The translations under genes and the position numbers were made by a program. DNA of 64,000 nt. Origin: Isoetes taiwanensis. Its lineage: Eukaryota > Streptophyta > Lycopodiopsida > Isoetales > Isoetaceae. The notes beneath the pieces were generated by a model. It made no database searches and was not told the origin of the DNA. It was given only the letters and a program-made list of their open reading frames with translations. This document shows, piece by piece, positions 47,402 to 57,978 of the stretch; positions within the stretch are counted from its first letter, which is position 1, and every line of letters begins with the position of its first letter. The stretch spans positions 25,380,337 to 25,444,336 of the forward strand of contig JAJEKV010000006.1 in NCBI GenBank assembly GCA_021234155.1, in the 5' to 3' direction.

Positions 47402-47610
47402 TTACTCGAGGAAGGGGTTCATGTGGGTTGTATCCATATCTAATTCTTGTAAAGCATCTCTAGAAGCATTATCCCTACATTCCTTTAACTCCTCTTGGAC
47501 TTCCCTGATCCAAATTTCATCAGAAGCATCATTTTGAATAATACATAAGTTATGTGGAACTAGACACGCTGATACAACTAGAGGAACATGCTTCAGATGC
47601 ATCTCCATTT
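47402..47610 (-). pseudogene. PIF/Harbinger transposase, 3' part (beyond the insertion)
   Basis: The frame reads LLKKMEMHLKHVPLVVSACL, then VPHNLCIIQNDASDE. It matches the C-terminal block of DDE_4 (PIF/Harbinger) transposases ('Rxxxxxxx...VxACCVLHNxC'). It is separated from the rest of the gene by the retro-insertion 47622-48948. Confidence 0.85.
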
Positions 47611-47621
47611 TCTTCAATAGT
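47611..47621. repeat. Target-site duplication, left copy
   Basis: TCTTCAATAGT, identical to 48949-48959. Confidence 0.9.
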
Positions 47622-48948
47622 CTTATTGGTAAAGGGGGCTTCGAGCATAGGATGAGGTTTCTTGGCGCCTGCGCCACCGTTAGCGGCTAGGGCGGTCGTG
47701 GGAGAGGGACCGCCCTTCTCTTCCACAATCCGGCACTGCCGCTGCTCCATTGGTTGAAGATTCTTCTGCATAAGGCTAGCAGGGCATGACAGAATTCTTA
47801 GTTTCGAGAAATCAGGGATTCAAGATCTGTTTTGGATGCACATTCTTTCTTCTTTCTGGCGGCACAATCTGGGTCTTGGTCTGTTGTAACAGGTAACCAC
47901 AAACGTGGTTCTTCTCTTTGATGCTTGCACAAACGTGATTCTTCTCTTTGATGCCTGCATTATGTCCATTTTCCTTTCTTGGTTATGGTCACGCTGGAAA
48001 AGTTTGTCTGAATAGGGACACTGGCCTATAAGGCGAAGAGGAGAAGATGTTTCTCAGTCAAGTCCAGGTTATGGAAAGATGCATCAGAATATGTAATTCT
48101 TGCAGTGAAAATAGTCTGATAGATATTTCTTGAAAAGAATTTTAGTTATGCCGTTTTCCCTTCACTCTTCCTTGCTAGCAAGAAGATCCAGGTTCTGTTA
48201 TAGAAGATAAGAAAGATTCAATTTGCTTTGGGAAATTGTGCAGTTAATCAGAATTATTGGCTTATATTGAAGAGAGAAGGATAACAGGATATATAGCAGT
48301 AGCCAGATTGAGCACAGAAGCACTCAGGTTGCTTTTTAAGCACTGCAAAGCTTGATAAGCCACACAAATTCTGAAGTTTGAGTGAAACTTTGGTGCTGAT
48401 GCTGAAGTACCTTGGTTTTCCATATGGAATTAGCATGACATGCCAGATACTGCCAAGTCTGAGTTTGTGCACTCAAATTTTGAAATTTGGGTGAAACTTT
48501 GGTACTGATGCCAAAGTACCTTGGCTTTCCATATGGAATTAGCATGCTATGCCAGATACTACCAAGTCTGTGCATGTGCTTCCTCAGGTACTAATATGCA
48601 TGTTTGTGTTATATTTGGCTCGCTTTTATAATCTCAGTCACACATCTTAGATTATTTCAAGCAATTCGGTTATTTGTGTTTTTCAGAACAAGAGGAGTTA
48701 TTTCGAGAGCCATTGGCTCTTCTTGATCATCTTGCAGCTTCTGGTTCAGATGTGGAGAGACATTTCTGTGCCTTAATGTAGATCTGCTATTAGAGCTTCT
48801 AATAAGCTTCTGCAGTTAAGGGAATGAAGATGTTGAGCCTACTCCTGTAGTAGTTCTCTTGCTGTAATGAGGCATTGTATTTCTATTCTATATAATATAA
48901 AAAAAAAAACACCTCCGTTCCTTCAAAAAAAAAAAAAAAAAAAAAAAA
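47622..48948 (+). mobile_element. 1.33-kb poly(A) retro-insertion inside the Harbinger gene
   Basis: The segment ends at the right in a run of 24 A (48925-48948) preceded by ATAATATA and another A run, so it was reverse-transcribed in the plus orientation. It is flanked by the 11-bp duplication TCTTCAATAGT (47611-47621 and 48949-48959). Removing it together with one repeat rejoins the Harbinger frame. No RT domain is readable, so it is a truncated LINE or a retrocopied transcript. A TTTTTCAG boundary at about 48687 followed by an open stretch hints at a cellular origin, but this is speculative. Confidence 0.85.
48366..48585. repeat. Two-copy tandem repeat, period 109 bp, within the insertion
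   Basis: The blocks share GTGAAACTTTGGT(G/A)CTGATG, AAGTACCTTGG, TTTCCATATGGAATTAGCAT and GCCAGATACT. The copies differ by about ten substitutions. Confidence 0.9.
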
Positions 48949-48959
48949 TCTTCAATAGT
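48949..48959. repeat. Target-site duplication, right copy
   Basis: TCTTCAATAGT directly after the poly(A) run. Confidence 0.9.
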
Positions 48960-49691
48960 ATACGAAAACGAGTTTTTAGTATACCAAATGCACTCTCCGT
49001 GGACATGGCTAGACTGAATGAAATTCCAATGTTTTTGTATTGGGGTAAATTCTGGGCCTACATTCAAATATGGTGTCAACAGCCAATTCCTAGCATTGTA
49101 ACCTGCATCATCTAATATGCAGTAATTGCCCATTTGACCAGTGGTAAATTTGGTGTAAGCAGATGTTCTTTGAAATAGAGCCCAATCGTGCATACTTCCT
49201 GCCCAACCAACATCGTAATCCCATATCATACACCTGGAATCAACAATGATTTGTAGAAGAATGGAGTGAAAGCCTTTCCTATTGTAATAATCAGGAGCAT
49301 GCTCTATAGGAGCTGATATGGGAATGTGACTGCCATCCACTGCCGAATCACATTGGGAATTCCATGCTTGGCCTCAAACCCAGTTGCATATTTCTTACAC
49401 GTACTCGTGGATGGCCAAATAAGACCACAATGCAGTTCTTCCCTCTTTATTTTAACTGCCTGAGAAAATTCTATAACATATCTATAAGCTGTAGTGCCAT
49501 ATAATTCTGCTACCACAGGAAGTGTTGAACCACTTGCAAGACGAGTCAATGCAATAGCCACTATTTACTTCCAAAGTCAATCCTAGGTGTATGTTCTTCC
49601 TCACTAGCACTGGATGTAACACACTGCACAACCATTCAAAAGTTGCCCGTGACACCCTCATCTTAAGCACAATTTCATTAATTATAGACAA
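48960..49691 (-). pseudogene. PIF/Harbinger transposase, main part
   Basis: The frame opens with VLKMRVSRATFEWLCSVL (49665-49600), shifts frame, and continues VAIALTRLASGS and VAELYG (49560-49490), then WPSTSTCKKYATGFEAKHGI. Next come DGSHIPISAP, PDYYNRKGFHSILLQ and VGWAGSMHD (49340-49170), CILDDAGYNARNWLLTPY (about 49120-49070) and, in another frame, ESAFGILKTRFRI (about 48995-48955). This gives the D-D-E triad of the DDE_4 family: DGSH, DDAGY and the E of ESAFG. Frame breaks plus the retro-insertion make it a pseudogene. The Myb-like partner protein of Harbinger elements was not found. Confidence 0.88.
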
Positions 49692-49749
49692 TACTTGAAT
49701 TTATGGACCATTTTTTAGTACACTTGCATGAATGACTCTTTTTCATACA

Positions 49750-52100
49750 CTAATTGACATCCCCTGCGAGTGCTGCATATGCCTCAGCAGCATGCACGGG
49801 TATCTTAATAGTATTAGATATCTTCTTCTTGTTTGATGGCTCCCAGGCGTAGTCGATAGTCTCTAGTTCTATGCGGTCACTTGCAGTCGTTGGCCTCCAT
49901 CTCTTCTTCCAGCAATTAGCATAATTAGCTGCGTAGACTTGATTCCTCACCGGGATTGGCTCCCACCAAGTCACCAGAATAGTCTCAAAGTTCTCCTTCT
50001 TATCATCCATTTGTGGCTCCTCAGTAGCTAGGCCCACCTAAGTTGGGCAAAGCACATCATCAGGTCGTGCCATAACAAACATACCTTTCTTCAAATCTTT
50101 GTATAGATTGAATTCCAGTATAGGTTTGTCCTTCCACGGACCGACATAAGGAGGCGTGATAGTAGCAATGGGCTCCACCACTACAGCTACATCAGGTGGA
50201 GCTCACGCTTGCCTAGTACGTGGCCAGAAGTCATAATAAGTGCCTTCGTCACTGCTGATGTTCCCCAGTTCTTGCAAGAGTTTCATCCAATATTCAATCG
50301 TGGATGTGAACTGTGCCGAGTACTTGGCTGTTTCTGGAGCACCCTTGTTACTGGTTGAACAAGCAACCCAATGCAATATATGCTTGTGGATACTGTTTTG
50401 CAGCAGGCCAAAGTCCTTCACCGATTTCTTGGGAGGAAGTAGCTTAGGATATCCAACTGGCATCATGGGCTTCCCGTCGTCTTTTTCTTTCCACATCTTT
50501 ATTCCACCAGCAGGCAACCAATCCACGTAAGTGGGTCGAGTTTTGTAATATATGACTGGCCAATCACCATTCATAGCTTAATCGAAAGTTAGAGGGGTGG
50601 TGTGACTTTTGTCAATCTATCATCCCCATCTGGTATGTAGCCTTCTATAAAACCCTTCCAATCCGTAACTTTGTCAACAACATAGGGCACATGTGTATTC
50701 AAGTTGCATTTGTGGAATTCATACAGTAGTTTTGGCATTGTGAGCACCTCAGCCTTCTTTAAAGATGTGGAGAAGTTACCAAATAAGGCATCGATATCAT
50801 CATGTGTATGACCGGGCATCATGAACCCTAGCTCAATCTCTTCAAACACACCAAGATATACTAGGTAAGAAAGATAGGAGAAGACATAACTATTCTTGTT
50901 CTGTCTAGATGCGTTGTCCAGCTGCAAATAAAGTATCTTGGGCAGAGGCTTCAATGATGGTCCCTCTGCCTGTGGCAAATTAGCAGGTATGCTGCTATTG
51001 GATAGTGACAACTTTGACTCCAAGGCCGTGGTGTCTCGCAAGGAGGACACCCATTTTGGAGCAGATGTTTCGGGCACTGACAAGTGGCCTCCTACATACT
51101 CGTGCCCCATCTCTAATCTCTTCAAGATGCTATTCAAAGAACCTACATGGAAGTTAGAGTCATCTGGCCATAAGTCCAGGGCAAAGTTTCCATAGCTTCC
51201 ATTTCCATGACCATGAGTCAGTGCACCAGTCAATGACGTTTTGAGCTTGTCAAGTCTCCAGAGAGACTTCACAGATTGTTGCAATTTCGGAATCATTGTT
51301 TTTGCTTGGTCCATTTTGTCGTGAATAATACAAAGATATTGGTCGGGATACCTGTGGGAGTATAATCTCCACGACCAGTACTGTGTGCGACATGCTTGCT
51401 CTAGTCTATGCGCTCTTCTTTCATCATGCAGCATCCTCCTCTCTTCTTCATCCTTGGTCTTCAGTAACTTTGTACGGATCACCTCGCACGTATCGCATTT
51501 GGAGAATGCAATTTTCTTTGCGATATCTTGATATCCCTAAGCTCCTCCTCCACGTTCTATGAAAACACATGCGGTGATACCTTCTTGCCGGTCCAATGCC
51601 ACAACCTTTTGCATTAACCTCTTCTAGAATCTTTGGACTTCGTAAACATTGCGGGCAACTTCGGCGACGTTCTCTCTTATCCCTCCTCGTTTCTCCCTCG
51701 CGGTGGGGCAAAGATTCACACCGATTTTCCTCACAAACATGGAAAACACGGCCCACACATGCCAATGTCGAGGAACGAGGCTTCAAGGTGCCCCGGATTA
51801 CCATGTTCGGCCTTGCGTGCACCCTCAAGGAATTGGGCCTTCCATTTTAGATATGTCGACTTTGAGATCCCGAGACCAAGGTACCACGTCCTCTCACAAA
51901 CGAGATTCCCTTGCAGCACTAGTCGTCCCACTCTTTGACCTTTCATGTTGTTACCGAACATGTCATAAACAAAAGTAACCCTATCACTATATTTCATGGC
52001 AAGGAATTCCTTTCACATGTTAACAACTTGATTCGTAGAGAACTTGACGCAACACCTATTCTTGCGAAGACAAGGTCCTCCCCAGAATCGAGGATAGCAT
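49750..52100 (-). pseudogene. DUF7869-type transposase-like gene, nearly intact
   Basis: The N-terminal part is frame-broken: KNRCCVKFSTNQVVNM, then DRVTFVYDMFGN and VCERTWYLGLGISKSTYLKW (52060-51770). A CDTC zinc-binding pair with IRTKLLKTKDEEER follows (51500-51440). Then a clean 297-codon frame, 51482-50589, contains CIIHDKMDQAKTMIP, LYLQLDNASRQNKNSYVFSY and GFMMPGHTHDDIDALF. This is the core signature of the DUF7869 family, widespread in transposon-like genes of plants and animals. The reading continues through 50574-50203 and 50190-50050 to VHAAEAYAALAGDVN at 49750 with only isolated stops. The gene ends about 60 bp before the Harbinger start on the same strand. Function is inferred from family distribution only. 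Confidence 0.75.
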
Positions 52101-52196
52101 TCTGAGTGGTGAGACAAACAAGCTTTGGTGGCCTTACAACCTTCCCCGTGTCGGGGAATGAAAAGTGTAATGTCGTTTCTCATAATTTGGGTGCTT

Positions 52197-52983
52197 CTAA
52201 TGCTTTGAGCTGCCCTGGCTGGACACTATATCTGCTTCCTGTTGCGGTGCTGCGGTCAATATCCCCGAGGCCTTCATTCCATCAACACGGACGAGGTCAT
52301 TGTTCCATCTCACACGAGCATCCCCGGTTTGAAAAATGCAAGCAACCCCGCAACGGATGTTCACTTCAAAAGGGGGGGGAGGGGGACCTTCGCCATGAGA
52401 TACTCCCACAAACTTAAAACCCGTAAACCGGTCACAAACTGCATCATCGGAGCCAATGAATGATATGAATCCCTTTCCGGCGATAATGGAGTCGCAAGAG
52501 TGCCATATCTCACAATCCTTTTCAAGAAGGGTATATCTTGTCGTGTTGTGCCTCCTTTCCCACCTCCTCGTCATTTGTCTTTTCTTTGCCGGGACGTCAT
52601 TAGCGTATCGACTCCACGAGCATCTTCACTTCTCCAGAACGAATGAGCCCCCGGCTTCGCTATTGTGTTTGCATCGTGAGTCGCCAAGGAAGGGTATGGT
52701 GGCCTTCGATCACTTCCTCCACACCAACGCTCACTACTCCATTCGGTATTTCCTTGAAGTGGTATTGTGTCATTTGCCCCACAACTCCTTTTGCTACTAG
52801 ATGTTCATTAAGGAAGAGATACATAGCCTGCACAAGGATTTCAGTAGTGTTAAAACCGAATAAGGAAGACGAGAAAGCAATGCAAAGGACATGAGGGGAT
52901 GGCCATTCAATGGTTACACGGACAATGAAATTGGGCGGGTGCCCATTTTTACATATGAGGCCCTTAGATTCCCCTCGTTGCAA
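52197..52983 (-). CDS. Hypothetical coding stretch upstream of the DUF7869 gene
   Basis: Two consecutive minus-strand frames, 52983-52660 and 52574-52197 (about 107 and 125 codons), are separated by a break. The composition looks protein-like, but I recognise no family. The first frame overlaps the leftmost copies of the GC palindrome, which would encode a HPPNF segment. Either could be chance. Confidence 0.25.
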
Positions 52984-53004
52984 ATTGGGCGGACGCCCAA
53001 TTTG
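52927..53004. repeat. GC palindromes, two copies
   Basis: AAATTGGGCGGGTGCCCATTT at 52927-52949, and an almost perfect copy at 52981-53004 with core ATTGGGCGGACGCCCAAT. First members of the palindrome family that extends to 59.7 kb. Confidence 0.9.
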
Positions 53005-53540
53005 AACCGAATGAGGCGCTTGTATAGGGTAAAAGCATGGATGTGGGGGACACTTTTTGTGTCAGCGACACATGGTGCTTAGTGGGTGCTTTCTGGGGCT
53101 ATTTTCTTTGTATTTTTGAAAAATATTTTTCTTTTATTTTTTTGATATTTTTCCCTAAAACGCATTCATATTACACCTTGGAATACAAAATTTCAGCTTC
53201 ATTGGAGTTATAGAAAAAAAAGATAAAAATAAGTAAAGTTTTCAACATTAGATGCTTAGGGGGTGCTTGGCTGGCGCAAAAATGCCCCCCAACTCCATGC
53301 TTTGACCCTATAACGTTAGTATTGATGCAGTCAGTGTCACACTGGGTACAACAAAAAGTTCTCGTTCTGAACATGCCATGATCGCGACAAATTACCACCA
53401 ATTTGGCCGTGGTTGAAGAACTTTAAAGGGTAGAGACTTCGGGGTCATGTTCTATCAATTTAATTTAGCCAGCCGGAACTCCAAACAGAAATATAGGCAT
53501 TCATGCAGAAAGCACATTCGAGTGACAGAGACTAGTAGAA

Positions 53541-53770
53541 CGAGTTGGGGACCCGCCCAATTTGCCCACGTTGGGAGGTTGTTTCAACGTCTGTAAAGGG
53601 TGTTGGCTCAACTTGAGAGACAGTTTGTCCACCCGGCCAATTTCACCTTTCTGGGCTTGTCTTCATGGAAACAAACTGGGCGGCCGCCCAATTTGTCCCT
53701 CTGTGTAGATGAACCTGAACGAGGCAGACACTAAAAGAACATCTTGGGTGCCCCCCAAATTTTTGAAAGG
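53541..53770. repeat. Degenerate palindrome cluster
   Basis: Imperfect copies centre near 53552 and 53631, a near-perfect one lies at 53671-53696 (core CTGGGCGGCCGCCCAAT), and another degenerate one is near 53756. Spacings of 53-79 bp resemble the regular array at 58.56-58.90 kb. Confidence 0.75.
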
Positions 53771-54077
53771 GGGGAGGGTGGACTGCACACCTCAGTGGAA
53801 TTATCATTGAGCTACTAGGACAAAAACAATCGAGCACTGGAAGGGCCTGACTGCAAACAAGGGTGGACTTATTATGGAGGTTCTTGGGGACAAACAAACA
53901 AGCATGGAGAAAATACCATGCACACATTCCCTGCACACCAATTTCAGGAAAAGGAAGGACTGCATCGAAACTTAGAGTATATGTAAATGTGACAGTAGCT
54001 GTCAAAGTCCAAACTTCATAACTGTGACCGAATTACCACCCCAGTTCTTCTTGGTTACCAGGCAAAATTTTGTAAAG

Positions 54078-54160
54078 GCGTGAATGAAGAGGAGTGAATC
54101 AACTGAATGAAGAGGTGTGAATGAACAGGTGTGAATGAAAAGGCGTGAATGAAGAGGACA
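54078..54160. repeat. Minisatellite GTGAATGAAGAGG
   Basis: The word GTGAATGAA is repeated about five times with small changes. Confidence 0.8.
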
Positions 54161-55040
54161 CACACATCCTTTCAAATTAGTTTCATGGCAATTACACATC
54201 GAGCTATGGCGAGTACAAACTGTGGAGGAGCACAAACCTTTGGAGATTTAGTCGCCATGAGTATGAAGCGCTGAAGATGTTTGCATCTTGAAGAAAAGAG
54301 AGTAGCCAAACAGAGTAGTGCCAGAAAATCAAAAGGTTTGATGCGCATTTACATTTAAACCCAAATTCCTCCCAAAATTTGAATGTAATTTCCCCCCTAT
54401 TTTCGAAGTTAAATGTCCCCCCTAATTTCGAAGTAATATGTCCCGCCCCCAATTTTTAAACATATATTCCTGCCTAAAATGCGTGCGACACGTGCATGAT
54501 TAAAATTAAAATTGGGCGGGCTTTAAATGACAGATTTGAAATTCAAAATCTCCGTGCATTTAATAACGAGGTCCACAATTAATTCCTCACACTCGAACCC
54601 TTCAACGGTCCATTTTTATTTGAAAAGGTCCATTTCTTACATGCACGACACTTGTCATGCGTGCATGAACGGTCCATACCCCTTTAGAAGCCCTTCATTC
54701 TCCTCGACTGCAGTTTTAGAAAATTCTGTGCTGCCTTGGCGCTTTCTGCTCCGCTTAACACTGTCGCCTTCATATTTTTTATCCACCAAACTCATTCTCG
54801 TTCCTATCCTATCAGCGCCCTATACTCCCGAATCAGCTGTCGGCTTCGGATCGAGCACTTGGCGCCTGGTATTTCTCAGCCGCTTGTCGCCTTCCTCTTG
54901 GCGCCTTCCTCTGTTGATTGTCCTATCGCCTTGGAACCCCTGTACACCAAGGAATCTTACCAGTTGATGGCATCTCGCCGGAGATCAAGGATGGCACCAC
55001 ATTCCTGAAAGGAAGCAATGATTATACTTGAAGACGTACC

Positions 55041-56740
55041 ATGAAAGTCAGAGCCCTAGAGCTGAAGAAGATTGGAACAATGGAGCGGGCGCTTGTCAGA
55101 TACCTGACGGAAGTGAAAAAATTACCATTTCAAGACATGGCTGCCTTGAGGCTAGCTCATCCCATATTCACGGAGAATTTAATGCTTATGTTCGCCAGCA
55201 GTATCAGTGGATGGGCAGAAGGACGCAAAGAGATGGAGAAGGAAAGCTTTCCGGAGTCCCTCTACGGCAAAGTAGATGAATATCTTCTTGGACCAGTTGA
55301 GGAGGGGGGAAAACCGTTCAAGTGTTTCCACGTGAGTCCATTAGCTTTGTGCTATGACGTGGTGAACACTTCTGCCCGCTTCGTTGGTTGCGACTTCAGA
55401 TATACAAAGAAATGGGCAATGGAAGACTATCAAAAATTCCTTGACCAGCTTAGCACGATGACGGACCAGCAGCTTTACTGGATAGCTATATTTATTACGC
55501 CGGACCGCCTCAATGAGTGCCTATCCGCCATGAAGACAATAGACAGTGGCAGCCGTGTTTGGGTTGGTTCCTACCAGGACCCTCCGGCCAGAAGTGCTTC
55601 TACCTCTAGAGTCCGAGAGTTGCAATGTCTTGTCCTGCTAATGTATGTTGCCAGAGACGCAGCGGCTCCGCCATCTGTACAAGAATTAAATATTTCCTTT
55701 GCCAATTCCGACCATCCCAAGCAATATGCTAAATTTTCCAAGCATTTGCGAGAAAAACAGGACATCGAAAAGAATTTGCCTAATCATGAGTGTGCCGCAG
55801 GTATGCATTTGAAATTGGGCGCCCGCCGAATTTCGTTGTTGACTATGAATGTTTCTAACATTTGTTTTCCCTGCAGCTTATTGGCTATATCGTCCTTGGT
55901 GCGACAAGGGTGCAGCAGGTGGGGGAGGAGTACTCGTCCAGAATCAGTTGGAAAGTAGGACGTGCACCTATCTAATACAGAAGTTGATGTTGGAAGGTTG
56001 CACTGTTCTCGACTTCTTTTTCCGGTGGTGCTTTTAGCCGAGCTGCAGTGTGCGAGGGCTATAAAACATGGTCTTTTGAGACAGACGAGAAGCTGGAAAT
56101 TAAGCTTGTACAGATATTCGAGCAACTTGATGTCATGTTAGACGAGAAAAAATCAAGAGCTCGGGCACTTCAAAAGATCAAAGAGAGAAAGAAGAAGGCC
56201 TCTACTTCCAAAAATGTTCCTCAGCCTCAGCTTCCTGTTCCTGAGACACCTTGTCCGTTCTCCTCTACAACCATAAACGAAGTGCAATCCCTTCTAAGAC
56301 AGGACAAGAGCTCGATTAAGCAAGAGCTCAAAAAGGCAGCGGCCCTTGGCTCTCAGGATTTGCAACTTTTTAGGAGAAGAAAAGATACCATTAACGCACT
56401 GGCAGGGACCGCGCTGGTGAATACTCAGGATATGATTGAGGAGACCTCAAAGTTCGAAAAACAGGTTGCTAGGGATCCTGAGTCTGTCGTCATGGAAACT
56501 CAGGAAGGGAACAATCAGGATGGAGAGGAAGTGGTCTCCAACATATTGGACAATCAAGATGGAGAGGAAGAGGTCCCGAACACAGAAGACAATCAGGTTG
56601 CAGATGAGGAGAATGAGGAACTGGGGTCTGAAGATTTTATGCAGAGAATGGAAAAGATCAAGGAGGCAGCACAACAACCTCCGCCCCAGTATGAAGAACC
56701 CAACGAGGAGCATTCAGAAGAGGTGCCTCCAGACGCATGA
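55041..56740 (+). CDS. Two-exon gene with a DNA-methylase-like SAM motif and an acidic coiled-coil tail
   Basis: Exon 1 runs from ATG 55041 (or upstream) to about 55800, with 250 open codons. A 76-bp intron (GTATGC...CCCTGCAG, 55801-55876) follows. Exon 2 reads YWLYRPWCDKGAAGGGG, then TYLIQKLMLEGCTVLDFFSG if one T of the T-run at about 56021-56025 is ignored, then GAFSRAAVCEGYKTWSFETD. The order L...L...G-VLDxFSGG...A...G...E-x-D resembles motifs X, I and II of N4/N6 DNA methylases. I see no clear catalytic (D/N)PP(Y/W). From about 56105 to the stop at 56740 the protein is a Lys/Glu-rich coiled coil with repeats of NQDGEE and a Pro/Glu-rich end. The T-run frameshift means a pseudogene, an unseen intron or a sequence error. 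Function is tentative. Confidence 0.5.
55801..55876 (+). other. Intron containing a palindrome copy
   Basis: Donor AG|GTATGCATTTG, acceptor TTTTCCCTGCAG|C. The palindrome AATTGGGCGCCCGCCGAATT starts about 11 bases after the donor (55811-55834). Confidence 0.7.
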
Positions 56741-56860
56741 GGGACTTTTGATTTCAACATATGGGAATTATTTTTTGAACATTTGTAATTATTTCTTTTT
56801 GAGAAATGATATTTTTTCCTTCAGTTCCTTGTCTTAAAGTTCTCTAGTTTACTTTGCTAC

Positions 56861-56998
56861 CCAAATTGGGCGGACGCCCAATTTGGTTACCGTAGAAACT
56901 AAAACCTTTAATTAAATTTATTTGACGCCCAATCTAGTTGCTGTTAACTTGAGACCTTAGCTATCCTCGGCCGGAAATTGGGCGGGCGCCCAATTTGC
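56861..56998. repeat. GC palindromes, two copies and one half site
   Basis: Full copies lie at 56861-56886 and 56973-56998 (core ATTGGGCGGGCGCCCAAT), with a half site GACGCCCAAT at 56924-56933. They fill the interval between two convergent genes (ends at 56740 and 57173). Confidence 0.92.
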
Positions 56999-57067
56999 TA
57001 GCGTGAGGTGAAGTGGAAGTGCAGAAAAAGGGGAGGTCGAGGAGCACAACGTTACAAACTACTCAGG

Positions 57068-57172
57068 TTCGATGCATCCTTATATCATTATATCGTTATA
57101 TCCTTATATCATTACATCCTTATATCATTATATGATTATATCATTATATCATTACATCCTTATATCACAGAT
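57068..57172. repeat. ATATCATT minisatellite
   Basis: About twelve tandem variants of (C/T)TTATATCATTA occur just before the 3' end of the next minus-strand gene. Confidence 0.9.
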
Positions 57173-57415
57173 TCACTCATCATCAACACCTGCTGCGGTG
57201 ATGGCATTCAGCTCATAGATCTCCTGATCATGTAGCCAGATAAGGTGGATCACAACACGTGTTTGCCCGAGGCAACGAATCTCAGGACCATCCGCTTTGG
57301 ATTGCAGATAGGGATCAAGTTTGACACCGTTCATCATGTATTCACAAAGATCCCGGTAGATCATGGAGCACTTGATGGTTCGCATGTGCTCTGGACGAGG
57401 AGGCAAGGATGCCAT
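57173..57415 (-). CDS. Small unknown protein, paralog A (80 aa)
   Basis: An intact frame from ATG 57415. I know no family for it. It aligns along its whole length with paralogs B (57730-57978) and C (58182-58448). The shared features are an N-terminal PEH...C-x-M, a central (L/M)(D/E)(P/D)(Y/W)(L/M), and a C-terminal (V/T)(V/I)IH(L/I)(I/V)W followed by a hydrophobic-acid pattern and IT. Here the signature is VVIHLIWLHDQEIYELNAIT. There is no signal peptide or membrane segment. A TATA box lies 40 nt upstream and CATCAATAAT upstream of that. The gene is convergent with the 55.0-56.7 kb gene. Confidence 0.7.
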   Translation of the reverse strand: MASLPPRPEHMRTIKCSMIYRDLCEYMMNGVKLDPYLQSKADGPEIRCLGQTRVVIHLIWLHDQEIYELNAITAAGVDDE

Positions 57416-57446
57416 GGGAGATGAATGACCTCTACCGAATGGAGCT

Positions 57447-57486
57447 CCTTTTATAGTGAGGTAAAATTATTGATGTGAATTATTGG
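57447..57486 (-). promoter_or_regulatory. Promoter of paralog A
   Basis: On the minus strand: CCAATAAT (57486-57479), CATCAATAAT (57475-57466), 10 bases, CTATAAAAGG (57456-57447), with the ATG 32 nt after the last base. The same three elements in the same order precede paralogs B and C. Confidence 0.7.
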
Positions 57487-57553
57487 TGTAGATTGTAGCG
57501 TGTACAAGTATCATGTACGTGTATGTCATGTACACGCCATCATGCATTCCAAC

Positions 57554-57579
57554 GCAAATTGGGCGGGCGCCCAATTTCA
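57554..57579. repeat. GC palindrome copy
   Basis: CAAATTGGGCGGGCGCCCAA followed by TTTCA. It lies between the promoter of paralog A and the 3' end of paralog B. Confidence 0.92.
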
Positions 57580-57729
57580 GCGCCAGGAATGGATATTAAT
57601 ATTGTTTCACAGGAGTCATATACAAGACAAGTCTAATAGTTTATCTCAGAGAACTGTGTATTACATAAAGAAGTGTGATTGCATTGGATACTAACACAAT
57701 CTGATTACAACAAGATGACAAGTATTGAT

Positions 57730-57978
57730 TTAGGGGGACTCTTCTGAGTCATCGTCACCAGCCACCCCAGTGATCTTTTCTATCATGAACATTTGATGCT
57801 CTCTATTCCATATCAGATGGATGATGACATCGAAGGGATCAGCATAATGGTGAGGATTGAGTGTGACAGTGGTCATCCAGTCTTCCATGGGTATATCTCG
57901 CTCGCGGCACTGCTTGAAGTTTTCGTGATTCATCTTGCAGGTAATAGAATCACGTTCAGGACCAGAATGAGACCACAT
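57730..57978 (-). CDS. Small unknown protein, paralog B (82 aa)
   Basis: ATG at 57978 is chosen because a longer in-frame start would be a TTG and because it lies 50 nt downstream of the TATA box, like the other paralogs. It shares GPERDSITCKM, an acidic central helix (PMEDWM) and DVIIHLIWNREHQMFMIEKI with paralogs A and C. It ends in an acidic GDDDSEESP tail. Divergent from paralog C across a 203-bp shared promoter region. Function unknown. Confidence 0.7.
   Translation of the reverse strand: MWSHSGPERDSITCKMNHENFKQCRERDIPMEDWMTTVTLNPHHYADPFDVIIHLIWNREHQMFMIEKITGVAGDDDSEESP

Larger units (their letters stand above)
53000..55030. other. Non-coding stretch with palindromes and minisatellites
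   Basis: Besides the palindrome cluster it holds a GTGAATGAA(G/C)AGG minisatellite at about 54078-54160 and a roughly 30-bp repeat of TTTCGAAGT(T)AA(A)TGTCCC type at about 54370-54450. A half-palindrome ATTGGGCGGGCTTTAAAT lies at 54510-54527. No protein family was recognised. An upstream exon of the next gene may lie at 54.7-55.0 kb. Confidence 0.55.

Noticed and set aside
57008-57235. Frame rich in Tyr, Ile and Ser (HYIVISLYHYI...)
   Set aside because: Translation of the ATATCATT minisatellite.
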